Part shown: positions 1 through 10,958 of the stretch, piece after piece
How the letters are laid out: every line of letters begins with the position of its first letter
Numbering within the stretch: position 1 is the first letter of the stretch
Assembly: GCF_003268815.1 (NCBI RefSeq)
Contig: NZ_QLSV01000009.1
Location: forward strand, 62,001-126,000
Reading direction: 5' to 3'
DNA from: Flavobacterium lacus
GTDB taxonomy: Bacteria > Bacteroidota > Bacteroidia > Flavobacteriales > Flavobacteriaceae
DNA length: 64,000 nt
Program-made: the position numbers and the translations under genes
The notes under the pieces: generated by a model
Databases searched by the model: none
What the model saw: only the letters and a program-made list of their open reading frames with translations
Told to the model about the DNA's origin: nothing

Positions 1-540
1 ATCGGCATCTAAATTAAACTCTAACTCAAATTCTTTGGCAAGTTCTTTAGGCATTTTATTAAAATAATAACCTCTTAATAAGTGTCTTCCAAAACGATTT
101 CCTGAGCCATCATCCATGACAATATACCCTAACGACTGAACTTTTTGATGCAGTATTTTACCATCAAAAAAACTACAATTTGATCCTGTTCCTAAAATAC
201 ATACAATCGCTTGCTCCTCTTTTGGTGTAGTGGCATAAACAGCGGCATAAGTATCTTCCTGAACATCAACTATGGCATTTTTAAAATAGGATTGAAAAAT
301 TTCTTTTAAAAACAGTTTCATCCTATCGGTACCGCAACCGGCTCCGTAAAAAAACAGCTGCTTGACTTTATCTTTATTTTGAGAGATATCAAAACGATCT
401 TCTAAACGACTGATGATTTGTTCTTTATCCAGCACTTCAGGATTTAGTCCTAATGATTGCGTCGTAAATTGTACTTTTCCTTTATCGTCAATGGCAATCC
501 AGTCGGCTTTGGTTGAACCGCTGTCTACTAATAATTTCAT
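1..540 (-). CDS. BadF/BadG-type ATPase, probable N-acetylglucosamine kinase (partial)
   Basis: The start codon is at 540 and the C-terminal part lies beyond the left edge, so 180 codons are visible. The N-terminus begins MKLLVDSGSTKADW, the phosphate-1 loop (D-x-G-x-T-K) of the ASKHA sugar-kinase fold. Further on are a YGAGCGT stretch and an ILGTGSNC motif that fits the phosphate-2 loop. In Bacteroidota this family is usually annotated as glucosamine or N-acetylglucosamine kinase, which phosphorylates amino sugars in the cytosol. The exact substrate cannot be read from the sequence. It lies downstream of gap on the same strand but behind a strong terminator, so it is probably transcribed separately. 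Confidence 0.8.
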   Translation of the reverse strand, partial: MKLLVDSGSTKADWIAIDDKGKVQFTTQSLGLNPEVLDKEQIISRLEDRFDISQNKDKVKQLFFYGAGCGTDRMKLFLKEIFQSYFKNAIVDVQEDTYAAVYATTPKEEQAIVCILGTGSNCSFFDGKILHQKVQSLGYIVMDDGSGNRFGRHLLRGYYFNKMPKELAKEFELEFNLDAD

Positions 541-560
541 GTGGTTGAGTTTGTTTGTTA

Positions 561-600
561 GAAAAAAAAGTCCTGTTATGTTATAACCACAACAGGACTT
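561..600 (-). terminator. Rho-independent terminator of gap
   Basis: The arms AAGTCCTGTT (568-577) and AACAGGACTT (591-600) form a perfect 10-bp stem. Read on the minus strand, it is followed by a run of eight T. It lies just past the gap stop codon. Confidence 0.85.
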
Positions 601-609
601 TAATGAAAA

Positions 610-1623
<1,014 letters not shown>

Positions 1624-1631
1624 TTATTTTT

Positions 1632-1650
1632 GACCCTTATAATAAAGGTC
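1632..1650. promoter_or_regulatory. Near-palindrome between pfkA and gap
   Basis: GACCCTTATAATAAAGGTC is a 19-bp palindrome with one mismatched pair around a central A. It lies 15 nt upstream of the gap start. On the minus strand no T-run follows it, so an operator is more likely than a terminator. The binding protein is unknown. Confidence 0.3.
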
Positions 1651-1682
1651 GGTTATTACTCTTTTTTATTATATATTTAAAA

Positions 1683-2669
1683 TTAAATTGACATGATGTC
1701 TGATACTTTTAACAATTCTCTATCAATTTCTGAATGACCTTTAATGGCTTGTTCCAAAGGAGTTAATTCAACTTTATCATTGTTTAGCCCAACCATGTAA
1801 CCTGATTTTCCTTCCAACAAAGATTCAACTGATTTTACACCTAATCTTGAGGCTAAAACCCGATCAAAACAAGAAGGAGAACCACCGCGTTGCATGTGAC
1901 CTAAAACTGAAACCCGCACTTCATATTCGGGTAAGTTTTGATCGATATAATCTTTCAGTTCAAAGACACTTTTTCCAATTTTATCACCTTCTGCAATTAC
2001 CACAATGCTGGACGATTTTCCTGAAAGTTTACTTCTGCGAAGGGATTCCAACAAGCGTTCTAATCCCATGTTTTCTTCCGGGATTAAAATTTCTTCAGCA
2101 CCTGCACCAATTCCTGCATTTAAGGCAATGTGTCCGGCATCTCTTCCCATAACTTCAACCAGGAACAATCGGTTGTGTGAACTGGCTGTATCTCTAATTT
2201 TATCAATCACGTCAACCACTGTATTTAAGGCTGTGTCAAAACCTAAAGTGTGGCTGGTTCCAAAAATATCGTTGTCGATTGTTCCGGGAATTCCCATCAC
2301 AGGAATTCCAAATTCTTTATTAAAGACAAGTGCACCCGTAAAACTCCCATCTCCACCAATAATAACTAATGCGTCAATATTCTCTTTTACCAAATTTTCA
2401 TAAGCCTGCTTTCTACCTTCTGGCGTCATAAAGTCTTTTGAACGTGCTGATTTTAAAATGGTACCACCTTTATTTACAATATTATGAACAGAACGAGGCC
2501 CCATATCTTTAAAGTCACCTTCAATCATTCCTTGGTAACCCCTATAAATGCCCATACATTCTACTTTGTAGTAAGCACATGTTCTAACTACAGAACGTAT
2601 AGCCGCATTCATTCCGGGAGAATCGCCTCCGGAAGTTAATACTCCTATTTTTTTTATCGTTTTAATCAT
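1683..2669 (-). CDS. pfkA: ATP-dependent 6-phosphofructokinase
   Basis: Phosphorylates fructose 6-phosphate to fructose 1,6-bisphosphate, the committed step of glycolysis. Visible motifs are GVLTSGGDSPGMNAAIR (ATP site), IGGDGSFTGA and PGTIDNDI (substrate and catalytic loop with the TID aspartate). The GGDGS form, rather than GGDDT, points to ATP and not pyrophosphate as donor. I chose the ATG at 2669 (328 residues). A TTG at 2699 would add ten residues lacking family similarity and would start right at a TTTGC element that could be part of the promoter. It lies upstream of gap. Confidence 0.95.
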   Translation of the reverse strand: MIKTIKKIGVLTSGGDSPGMNAAIRSVVRTCAYYKVECMGIYRGYQGMIEGDFKDMGPRSVHNIVNKGGTILKSARSKDFMTPEGRKQAYENLVKENIDALVIIGGDGSFTGALVFNKEFGIPVMGIPGTIDNDIFGTSHTLGFDTALNTVVDVIDKIRDTASSHNRLFLVEVMGRDAGHIALNAGIGAGAEEILIPEENMGLERLLESLRRSKLSGKSSSIVVIAEGDKIGKSVFELKDYIDQNLPEYEVRVSVLGHMQRGGSPSCFDRVLASRLGVKSVESLLEGKSGYMVGLNNDKVELTPLEQAIKGHSEIDRELLKVSDIMSI

Positions 2670-2818
2670 TTTTTTATGTTTATAATGTAAAGTTAGCAAA
2701 GATTAGCGACTTAAAACAGTGCTTTTTTGAGTAATTGACATATTAACCGAAAATCAAACGTTTTCGTTGATAAGTTTTTACTTTATGATTACTATGCTGA
2801 ATTGTGATTGTAAAATAG

Positions 2819-5800
2819 TTATTGTTCAGGAATATTTTCAGTTTCATTAGGCATTTGAACTTTTTTTGCAGTTTTTACTTTCTTTCTTTCATTTGTGAAT
2901 TTGATAAAATCAGGAGCAAAATCAGAATCAGGTATATCGTCACTCGAACTTTTAACTTCCGTTAGTTTGGCGTTCTTAAAAATCTTTGTAATTAATTCAT
3001 TAAATGTATCAAAGTCAACTTGATAAGAAATACCAATTCCTTGTGTGTAGCCAATTCCTTCTCCCACATAATTTATATCACTTTCTCGATTAAAAACACG
3101 CATATTAAGCGTGCCGTCATCATTTACTCGGTATAAAATTTCAACATCGCCCACTACTGCGGCATCATTAATTCCGCCCACCGGGACGCCTAAATTTCCG
3201 TTAACAGAAATACGCTCATTTAAATTAAAAGACGTTGTAACCCCCACGTTTCCGTCTGTTTCACGACCCGGAGTGTTATCAGGAGCTACATAATTTACAT
3301 TCATAGAAATTTTACTATCTTCATCGTTAAAAATGTTATCAAAAACACCACTGAACGTTTCAAATAAATTATTATACAATGCATTTTGCCCCAATGCTCC
3401 GTCGGGACTTAAGAAACTGCCTGAAGCCAAAAGATAAAGGGCTTGTGTTTGTCTAGTATCTTTATCATCCAACTTTGTTTGAATTTCAGACTTTAAAACA
3501 GAACTGATGGTTGGAAAATTAATATTAAAATCAGGTTCCGGATTACTGATTGTTCCGGTAATTGCGATCCCAACTTCAACAGGTACTTTTTGGTTAACAG
3601 TTGTATTATTTAACAACATTCCGGGATTAGCCCGAGTACTGTAAACCGCTTCAAGATTCAAGCGGGCTCTCAGCGGATCACCTTCCCAAATGATGCTGCC
3701 GTATTTTTTAACATCAAATCGTTTGCTAACTAATCCGCGGTATTTAAAGTTATATATTCCATCATACACTTGGTAATCACCAAAAATATTAAACTTTCCA
3801 AATGTATTTATTTCCATTTTTATATTGCCAACTCCTTTACCAATCATATTATGACCGGTTTCTTTATCAAGAATGACTTCAATTTCCGCCTCTGTCGTTA
3901 GCGTTAAATCAAAATCGAGTTCTAATCCATTATAATTCCTATTGAATTTTGTAAGGTTGGTATTATAATTATATTTTTCTTCGGGTGAAATAAAACGAAT
4001 GTAGTTCTTCTCTCCCACAGATTGTACATTTGAAATTGGAATTTTTATCGCAGTTCCTTTTTTGGAAGTCGCATTGACAGAAATTAGCAACGCGTCTGTT
4101 GGTCCGCTAATGGTTGCATTTCCTGCTATGAAAGCTTTACCATAATAATACGCTTCGTCATCATCTTTTGTATCTAAAACCACCAAATTATTTGTGTTCA
4201 CTTTTAAATCCAGTTTCCAATCAGATAAATTTGAATGCCTGATATTCCCGTCTAGTACACCTGTTGTTTTATAATTTGAATCTGTAATAGTAATATTTCT
4301 GAGTAAAAATTGTCTTTCTGTTAAATCAACAACTGCATTATTCTCTAAATTATAATCTACATTTAAATAGGGTATGGTTAAACCTGCCTCATTTAAAAAG
4401 AGTCTTCCATTAATTTCCGGATTAGAAAGTGTTCCTCTAAAATTGGCATTGCCGGTCACTAAACCCCGAATATTTGAAATTACTTCGCCTCCCATAGTAC
4501 TAAAGGCTCCAATATTAAATTTGTTTAATCTTAAATCCATATTCATGTATGGTTTTTCCTCTTCAAAAGAAATAGTACCTTCTGTTAAAAAGCTTTCTAT
4601 TTTGTCATTTTTAATAATTCCATCAACTGCAAACGTTTTAAAATCATCAGTACCTTTTACATCTAAATTTAAGACTCCAAAATTAATATTGTTAACTTTT
4701 AAATCCATAATTTCAATCGAAGCATACGGTTGATATAATTGACCGTTTTGTTTAAAATCAATTTCACCGTTCATATTACCCTCCAAGACAAAGTTCTCGA
4801 TTTCTGGAATAATTTTGCCAACATTTACTTGATTGAAATTTAATTTTAAATCCTTAAACTCTTTTCCTTTAATTTTGCCTAAAAAGTTGATTTTTTGTTC
4901 CTCATGGGTAATAGCAAAATTTTCAAAAACAAAACTGGATAACTTTTTATCAAAAACCACTCTGTTTTCATTGTTGCTTTGTTCGTTGATATACCATAGG
5001 TAGTCTTTAAATTTCAATTCAGACTTAAAAATGCCAACCACGCTGTTTTTTTCTTCGTCAATGGTGTGATAGGCATCAATATTGTAATAATCTTCGGCTT
5101 TGTTTCCTCCTTTAAACTCTGTTCTAAAAAATAATGTGTCTCTTTTAGTAACATTAATTAAATTGAAATCTGAGATTTTATAATACTTTGTTTTTACACT
5201 ATCAATACTAACGTAGGTATTGAATAAGGGGTTTTTATTATCCAGTTGGATATCAACTTTTTCAAATGTATTGTCAAAAGCAATAATTTCCGGCGAATCA
5301 AAATCGAGTTTGAAATCGTTGGCGTCAGAATTTATACTTCCTTTTATAAACGTATTGGTACTTACTGTTATTTCAGGATAAAATATTTCAATAATTTTAT
5401 TAAAAATTGAAAAATTAAATCGAAGGTATTGACCTTTATTGATTTTATTGGGATTATAATTGGCGTAAATACTTCCCAATGAATTTTCTAACATAAGTGG
5501 CAATTGATTAAAATCAAATTTACCTACTAGTTTTCCTTCAATTATATCGGGTGAATTAATAGAAATGGTGCGTTCTCGGCTTTCATCGAAAGAAGAAATA
5601 ATACTAAAGGAATCAAAAATATAAATATCACGCTTATTTTGATACGAAGCTTGTTCAACTAATACATTACCCTGCAAATTATTTAAACTATTGCCGGAAA
5701 GATCACTATAAATTTTTCCTTTAAAAATGGATATACTATCGTTCTTAACAAAATTGAGCTTGCTCAAATCAGCATAATCTATTAAAGCATCAAATTTATA

Positions 5801-7294
5801 AATGTTTTCGCGTTTTGAAACATCAACAATTCCGTTAAAATCCATGAACAAATTTGGGTCATTGATGTTTACTTTTCCTTTAAAAATTGGTTTTTTAAAA
5901 CTTCCATCAACAATAATTCGCTGATAATTATATTGATTATACTGAAATCGGCTTACATTTCCCTTGATTTTTGTATCGATTAGATTTTCTGTAAAACCTT
6001 TTCCTTTTACTACAACATTCATCGAAACAAAACCAATATCGTTTTCGCTTATTAATGCCCCTAAATTAAAATTATCCAACACAAGAACACCTTCATAGGA
6101 AGCATTATCAATATTTTGTAGGTTATTCATCACCATATTAGTTTGAAGATTGCCTAACACAGAATTCATTATCAAATCTGTTTTAATCGTTTGTGTTGTA
6201 AATTCTATATTACCTTCAATAGTAAATTGGCCTAGTTTTTTTAACGAAGTTGGTAACGATTTGCCTAATATATTTGGTAAAATTGATGCTAAATCGTCAT
6301 AATTTGACGTTAATTTTTCAAAATCTCCTTTCAGATAAAACGAACTGTTTTCTTTAGAAAAAATATTTTTAAAATTAATAGTACCAATGATTTGAGTTCC
6401 GTTTATATCTTTTAAAACAAGATCATGTGTTGTGAAATCATTTAATGTGCCTAGTAAATTCGTTTTAAACAAAAAATTATTATTTTTCCCTAATTCATTA
6501 TAAAAATACCTGATATCGTTAGAAGCTACTGAGGCAGAATCAATCCTTGCGTCAAAAACAACTTTGTTGTTAAAATCGGAGAAGTCTTCTCGTTTATAAC
6601 GCAAAGCAACACTACCATTTATAATTGATTTTTTTGTTTTGGCTTCTAACTTCTCTAACAAAATATTTTCCTTGGTGTAGGTAAATTGCGTTTTTACATT
6701 TTGCACCTGCAAACCACGAAAATCTCTAAAATTCATTTTGTAGATTGTGGTATTTACATCTGATCCTTTAATTTTAAAATCATTCAACGTAGCATTTATG
6801 TCTAAAAAATCTACCACTTTTTCATTTTGCTGATTCTGATCTTCCATCAAAAACCGACTATCTTTAAGTTGCATCGATTCGGCGGTCATTAAAAATTTAC
6901 CCGATGAAGGCGATCCATCGTCAAATGCTTCAATAAATTTGTCGAGATTGGTATATTTTTCTCCTTTGTATTGTTTCAAATTAAAAAACAAGGATGAAAC
7001 ATTGACATCGCCAAAAAGCAAATCGCCATCAAGTAAACGATTAAAATCTAAAATATTGGTTTTGATTCGATTAGCAAAAATAAGCGTGTCTTTATGATGA
7101 TCGCGAATTAAAACTTCTTTGAGTTTTACGCCACCAAATAGGTTGAATGTAACTTGTTCAACATTGATATCTGTACCAAAATCCTCATTAATTGAGTTGG
7201 TTAAATACTGCCCTATTTTTGTTTGAACTGCGGGTAGAGAAAGTAGTATGCCGAGAAAAAGCAATAATAGTAGAAATACCACTATGGAACGCAA
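2819..7294 (-). CDS. tamB: TamB-like translocation/assembly module protein (DUF490)
   Basis: A 1491-residue, inner-membrane-anchored protein of the AsmA/TamB bridge family. These proteins span the periplasm and serve outer-membrane protein assembly or lipid transport. One N-terminal membrane segment (about residues 4-20, rich in V and L) is followed by a very long beta-rich region. The conserved TamB domain occupies the last 400 or so residues (for example IWEGDPLRARLNLEAVY, then YLLASGSF and GYTQGIGISYQVDF). The start is TTG at 7294. No in-frame ATG lies between it and the upstream stop, although the upstream codons read as a basic KGIKKFKKIVLR stretch like the usual N-tip of this family. 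The gene is divergent from tsaD, and no TamA neighbour is visible. Confidence 0.9.
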   Translation of the reverse strand: MRSIVVFLLLLLFLGILLSLPAVQTKIGQYLTNSINEDFGTDINVEQVTFNLFGGVKLKEVLIRDHHKDTLIFANRIKTNILDFNRLLDGDLLFGDVNVSSLFFNLKQYKGEKYTNLDKFIEAFDDGSPSSGKFLMTAESMQLKDSRFLMEDQNQQNEKVVDFLDINATLNDFKIKGSDVNTTIYKMNFRDFRGLQVQNVKTQFTYTKENILLEKLEAKTKKSIINGSVALRYKREDFSDFNNKVVFDARIDSASVASNDIRYFYNELGKNNNFLFKTNLLGTLNDFTTHDLVLKDINGTQIIGTINFKNIFSKENSSFYLKGDFEKLTSNYDDLASILPNILGKSLPTSLKKLGQFTIEGNIEFTTQTIKTDLIMNSVLGNLQTNMVMNNLQNIDNASYEGVLVLDNFNLGALISENDIGFVSMNVVVKGKGFTENLIDTKIKGNVSRFQYNQYNYQRIIVDGSFKKPIFKGKVNINDPNLFMDFNGIVDVSKRENIYKFDALIDYADLSKLNFVKNDSISIFKGKIYSDLSGNSLNNLQGNVLVEQASYQNKRDIYIFDSFSIISSFDESRERTISINSPDIIEGKLVGKFDFNQLPLMLENSLGSIYANYNPNKINKGQYLRFNFSIFNKIIEIFYPEITVSTNTFIKGSINSDANDFKLDFDSPEIIAFDNTFEKVDIQLDNKNPLFNTYVSIDSVKTKYYKISDFNLINVTKRDTLFFRTEFKGGNKAEDYYNIDAYHTIDEEKNSVVGIFKSELKFKDYLWYINEQSNNENRVVFDKKLSSFVFENFAITHEEQKINFLGKIKGKEFKDLKLNFNQVNVGKIIPEIENFVLEGNMNGEIDFKQNGQLYQPYASIEIMDLKVNNINFGVLNLDVKGTDDFKTFAVDGIIKNDKIESFLTEGTISFEEEKPYMNMDLRLNKFNIGAFSTMGGEVISNIRGLVTGNANFRGTLSNPEINGRLFLNEAGLTIPYLNVDYNLENNAVVDLTERQFLLRNITITDSNYKTTGVLDGNIRHSNLSDWKLDLKVNTNNLVVLDTKDDDEAYYYGKAFIAGNATISGPTDALLISVNATSKKGTAIKIPISNVQSVGEKNYIRFISPEEKYNYNTNLTKFNRNYNGLELDFDLTLTTEAEIEVILDKETGHNMIGKGVGNIKMEINTFGKFNIFGDYQVYDGIYNFKYRGLVSKRFDVKKYGSIIWEGDPLRARLNLEAVYSTRANPGMLLNNTTVNQKVPVEVGIAITGTISNPEPDFNINFPTISSVLKSEIQTKLDDKDTRQTQALYLLASGSFLSPDGALGQNALYNNLFETFSGVFDNIFNDEDSKISMNVNYVAPDNTPGRETDGNVGVTTSFNLNERISVNGNLGVPVGGINDAAVVGDVEILYRVNDDGTLNMRVFNRESDINYVGEGIGYTQGIGISYQVDFDTFNELITKIFKNAKLTEVKSSSDDIPDSDFAPDFIKFTNERKKVKTAKKVQMPNETENIPEQ

Positions 7295-7336
7295 TACTAT
7301 TTTTTTAAATTTTTTGATACCCTTAAATGTTATAAA

Positions 7337-7369
7337 TTTGCGGTGTTTTGGTGAAAAATCATACTTTTA
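7337..7369 (+). promoter_or_regulatory. Possible tsaD promoter
   Basis: TTTG at 7337-7340 is followed after 21 nt by TACTTTTA (7362-7369), one mismatch from the Bacteroidota -7 element TAnnTTTG. It lies about 90 nt before the tsaD start, in the tamB-tsaD divergent gap. Confidence 0.35.
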
Positions 7370-7461
7370 CACGAAACAAAAATAATTATTTTAATGTTGT
7401 GAAATACTATTCTATAACGCTAAAATAATGGTAACAAATATATTCAAAATTCGTGCCTTTT

Positions 7462-8484
7462 ATGTCAAATGATTCCGTTTATATTTTAGCGATTGAAAGT
7501 TCGTGCGACGACACGGCTGCTGCTGTGCTAAAAAATGATAAAGTACTTTCTAATTTAGTTGCCAGACAAAGCATTCATGAGGAATTTGGTGGTGTTGTTC
7601 CGGAGTTAGCGTCACGTGCACATCAACAAAATATTGTGCCGGTGGTAGACATGGCTCTTAAAAAAGCCGGAATTAATAAAAACCAATTGAATGGAATTGC
7701 TTTCACGCAAGGTCCTGGTTTAATGGGTTCATTGCTTGTAGGAAGCTCTTTTGCCAAATCGTTATCCATGGCATTGGGAATTCCTCTGATGGCCGTGAAC
7801 CACATGCAAGCACACATTATGGCTCATTTTATTGATGAAGAAGGATTTGACAAACCAACTTTTCCTTTTTTGGCTCTTACCATTTCCGGTGGACACACAC
7901 AAATTGTGAAAGTTTCCGGTTTCTTTGACTTAGAAATAATTGGCGAAACCACCGATGATGCTGTGGGCGAAGCATTTGATAAAACAGCTAAAATTCTTGG
8001 TCTTCCCTATCCCGGCGGTCCGTTAATTGACCAATTTGCGAAAGAAGGAAATCCGAAAGCTTTTCCATTTACGAAGCCAAAAGTGGACGGTTTGAATTTC
8101 AGCTTTTCGGGTTTAAAAACTCAGATTTTATATTTTGTGCAAAAAAATGTTGCCGCTAATCCCAATTTTATTGAAGAAAACAAAGCTGATATTTGTGCTT
8201 CTGTTCAAAATATTATCATTAAAATTTTAATGGATAAATTGAAATTAGCTGTTGAAGAAACCGGAATCAATCAAATTGCAATTGGAGGTGGTGTTTCTGC
8301 CAATTCCGGTATACGCAAAACTCTAAAAGAAGCCGAAGCAAAATTTGGCTGGAAAACATACATTCCAAAATTTGAATACACCACCGATAATGCCGCTATG
8401 ATTGGCATTGTGGGCTATCAAAAATATTTACACAACCAATTTGAAAATGCTTCCGTCGTTTCAAAAGCTCGAATTGAATTATAA
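7462..8484 (+). CDS. tsaD: tRNA N6-adenosine threonylcarbamoyltransferase
   Basis: Transfers the threonylcarbamoyl group to A37 of ANN-decoding tRNAs, working with TsaB and TsaE. The N-terminal ILAIESSCDDTAAAV phosphate loop and the metal-binding VNHMQAHIMAH motif (H-x3-H) are clear. The SGGHTQ loop and the C-terminal TDNAAMIG motif are also present. I chose the ATG at 7462 (340 residues). An upstream GTG at 7453 would add three residues. Its stop overlaps the rsmE start by one base (TAATG), so the two are translationally coupled. Confidence 0.96.
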   Translation: MSNDSVYILAIESSCDDTAAAVLKNDKVLSNLVARQSIHEEFGGVVPELASRAHQQNIVPVVDMALKKAGINKNQLNGIAFTQGPGLMGSLLVGSSFAKSLSMALGIPLMAVNHMQAHIMAHFIDEEGFDKPTFPFLALTISGGHTQIVKVSGFFDLEIIGETTDDAVGEAFDKTAKILGLPYPGGPLIDQFAKEGNPKAFPFTKPKVDGLNFSFSGLKTQILYFVQKNVAANPNFIEENKADICASVQNIIIKILMDKLKLAVEETGINQIAIGGGVSANSGIRKTLKEAEAKFGWKTYIPKFEYTTDNAAMIGIVGYQKYLHNQFENASVVSKARIEL

Positions 8485-9188
8485 TGCAATTATTCTACTT
8501 TAAAGATATAAACGAACATTCACAATCATTTTCTTTTGATAAAGAAGAAAGCAAACATATATCTAAAGTTCTACGCAAGAAAGAGGGTGATATTTTATTT
8601 GTTACCAACGGTTTAGGATTTTTATTTAAAACCGAAGTAGCAATCGCTTCCGATTCAAAATGTACAGTAACTATTGTTTCTTTTGAAAAACAAGAGCAAT
8701 CCAAATTACATTTACATTTAGCTGTTGCTCCTACCAAAATGAACGACCGTTACGAATGGTTTTTAGAAAAAGCTACCGAAATTGGTGTTCAAGAAATCAC
8801 CCCTATTATCTGCGATCACTCCGAAAGAAAAGTAATCAAAACAGAACGATTCGATAAAATTTTACTGTCTGCGATGAAGCAATCCAATCAGTATTTTTTA
8901 CCGATTTTGAATGAACCGATAACATTTAAAGAATTTGTAAAAAAACAATTTAACGGACAAAAATTTATTGCTCATTGCGAAGAAACCGATAAAAAAACCT
9001 TGAAATCAGTTTTAAAAACAAGTGAAGATTGCACGATTTTAATTGGTCCCGAAGGAGATTTTTCTGTTAAAGAAATTGAAATCGCTCTTGAAAAACAATT
9101 TTTTCCTATATCTTTAGGCAATACAAGATTGCGAACGGAAACGGCTGCTGTGGTGGCTTGTCATACGGTGGTTTTGATGAATGAATAA
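8484..9188 (+). CDS. rsmE: 16S rRNA (uracil-1498-N3)-methyltransferase
   Basis: A SPOUT-class trefoil-knot methyltransferase that methylates U1498 of 16S rRNA. At 234 residues it has normal length. The N-terminal PUA-like part contains HISKVLRKKEGD. The knot region contains ILIGPEGDFS and SLGNTRLRTETAAVVA, the SAM-binding loops of the family. The start codon overlaps the tsaD stop by one base. A DUF4159 gene follows after 9 nt, suggesting a single transcript. Confidence 0.95.
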   Translation: MQLFYFKDINEHSQSFSFDKEESKHISKVLRKKEGDILFVTNGLGFLFKTEVAIASDSKCTVTIVSFEKQEQSKLHLHLAVAPTKMNDRYEWFLEKATEIGVQEITPIICDHSERKVIKTERFDKILLSAMKQSNQYFLPILNEPITFKEFVKKQFNGQKFIAHCEETDKKTLKSVLKTSEDCTILIGPEGDFSVKEIEIALEKQFFPISLGNTRLRTETAAVVACHTVVLMNE

Positions 9189-9197
9189 CTTGAGATT

Positions 9198-9833
9198 ATG
9201 AAAAAACTTCTTATTATATTTCTATTTGGTTTAATGGCTAACGCCCAAGAAATTGCCCTTTTGAAATACAGTGGCGGTGGCGATTGGTATGGAAATCCTA
9301 CTTCGTTGCCCAATTTGATAAAGTTTTGCAATCAAAATATTAATACTAAAATCAAACAAAAACCAACAACAGTTGAACCGGGAAGTTCTGATTTATTTTC
9401 CTATCCTTTTGTGCATTTAACCGGTCATGGAAATGTGGTTTTTAATGATAATGAAGTGAAAAACCTCAGAGATTATTTGACATCCGGAGGATTTTTGCAT
9501 ATTGATGACAATTACGGAATGGATAAATACATCCGAAAAGAAATCAAGAAAATTTTTCCGAATAATGAGTTGGTAGAAATTCCATCCACGCACAAAATCT
9601 TTCAAGGTCCTTTTTCTTTTCCAAACGGATTGCCCAAAATTCATGAACATGAAAAACAAAAACCACAAGCGTTTGGTATATTCATCGAAGGAAGATTAGC
9701 TTTGGTTTACACTTTTGAAACCGATTTAGGCGACGGCTGGGAAGACGAAGAAGTGCACAATAACCCGAAAGAAGTGCGTGAAAAAGCGCTGAAAATGGGT
9801 GCCAATTTGGTGCATTATGTATTTGTAAATTAA
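9198..9833 (+). CDS. DUF4159 domain-containing exported protein
   Basis: A 211-residue protein whose N-terminal signal peptide ends near ANAQE. The rest is a single DUF4159 domain, a glutamine-amidotransferase-like Rossmann fold of unknown function. Visible features are LKYSGGGDWYGNP, HLTGHGNVVF, GGFLHIDDNYGMD, THKIFQGPF and a C-terminal DLGDGWED. It probably acts in the periplasm. It lies between rsmE and an AI-2E family permease with short gaps (9 and 29 nt), an order I associate with Flavobacteriaceae. No biochemical role can be assigned. Confidence 0.85.
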   Translation: MKKLLIIFLFGLMANAQEIALLKYSGGGDWYGNPTSLPNLIKFCNQNINTKIKQKPTTVEPGSSDLFSYPFVHLTGHGNVVFNDNEVKNLRDYLTSGGFLHIDDNYGMDKYIRKEIKKIFPNNELVEIPSTHKIFQGPFSFPNGLPKIHEHEKQKPQAFGIFIEGRLALVYTFETDLGDGWEDEEVHNNPKEVREKALKMGANLVHYVFVN

Positions 9834-9862
9834 ATTTTCCTATTTTTATCAAAAATACAACT

Positions 9863-10951
9863 ATGACTTCAAAAACCATTTCATCCGGAATTTTAAGAGC
9901 GATTGGAACCTTAGTCTTAATTGCGTTAGGTTGTTGGTTTTTGTATGCCATTCAGTCGATTATAATTTATTTGGTTATTGCTTTAATTTTAACCCTAATT
10001 TGTAATCCTGTTGTTGAATTTTTAAAGAAAAAATGCAAATTTAATAATACCTGGGCTGTAATAACGACGATAATTTTACTTCTGATTTTAGTAGCATTGT
10101 TCATTTTAATGTTTGTGCCGTTAATCTCCTCACAAGCACAAAGTTTATCGCTTTTAAACACAGAATCTATCCAGGAAAAAATCATGCTACTCTATTATGA
10201 TTTGAATCTGTATTTAGTAGATCGTGGTATTCTTATAGAAGACATTTTTAAAGATTCTGATATTGCTTCCTACTTGAATATGAATTTTTTACCTTCTTTT
10301 TTCAACGGAGTTTTATCAACATTAAGTTCAATTGGAATTGGCGTTGCATCGGTTTTATTCATCACTTTTTTCTTTCTGAAAGATAAAGTCGTATTTTTAG
10401 TTGGTGCAAAAAAAATCATTCCTGATGATCATGAGGCCGAAACATTAAATTCGATTGCAAAAATTAATGATTTATTATCTCGCTATTTTATCGGTTTAAT
10501 TTTCCAGCTTTTAATTTGCTTTATTTTATATTTTATTGTTTTATTGATTTTTGGAGTAGAAAATGCTTTTGTTATCGCTTTTATTTGTGCCATTTTAAAC
10601 ATCATTCCATATATCGGACCATTAATTAGTAGTATTTTAGCAGCTTCTTTAACCATGATTGGAGGAATTGGCGGTGATTTTCAAACCGAAATTTTACCAA
10701 CCGCCATTTACGTTTTAATTGGTTTTTATGTAGTTCAATTAATTGATAATAACATCAGTCAACCATTAATTTTTTCAAACAGCACAAAATCGCATCCATT
10801 AGAAATTTTCTTGGTCATTTTGACAGCCGGTTTTATTTCAGGCATTATTGGAATGATTGTAGCAGTACCACTTTATACAATTATAAAAGTGATTGCTAAA
10901 GAATTTTTTCCTGAATATAAAATCGTTCAAGTACTCACCAGAAAATTATAA
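9863..10951 (+). CDS. AI-2E family transporter (PerM/YdiK-like permease)
   Basis: A 362-residue integral membrane protein with about eight hydrophobic segments, including two at the N-terminus and a cluster from about residue 200 to 345. The conserved motifs ILNIIPYIGPLI and the late NISQPLIFSNS stretch identify the AI-2E/PerM family. The family name comes from a proposed autoinducer-2 export role. Many members do other jobs, such as ion antiport, so the substrate is unknown. It is co-directional with the genes on both sides. Confidence 0.88.
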   Translation: MTSKTISSGILRAIGTLVLIALGCWFLYAIQSIIIYLVIALILTLICNPVVEFLKKKCKFNNTWAVITTIILLLILVALFILMFVPLISSQAQSLSLLNTESIQEKIMLLYYDLNLYLVDRGILIEDIFKDSDIASYLNMNFLPSFFNGVLSTLSSIGIGVASVLFITFFFLKDKVVFLVGAKKIIPDDHEAETLNSIAKINDLLSRYFIGLIFQLLICFILYFIVLLIFGVENAFVIAFICAILNIIPYIGPLISSILAASLTMIGGIGGDFQTEILPTAIYVLIGFYVVQLIDNNISQPLIFSNSTKSHPLEIFLVILTAGFISGIIGMIVAVPLYTIIKVIAKEFFPEYKIVQVLTRKL

Positions 10952-10958
10952 ATCAACC

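Noticed and set aside
10893..10958. An upstream start for the THUMP-like methyltransferase
   Set aside because: The extra residues overlap the AI-2E gene in another frame and do not resemble the family.
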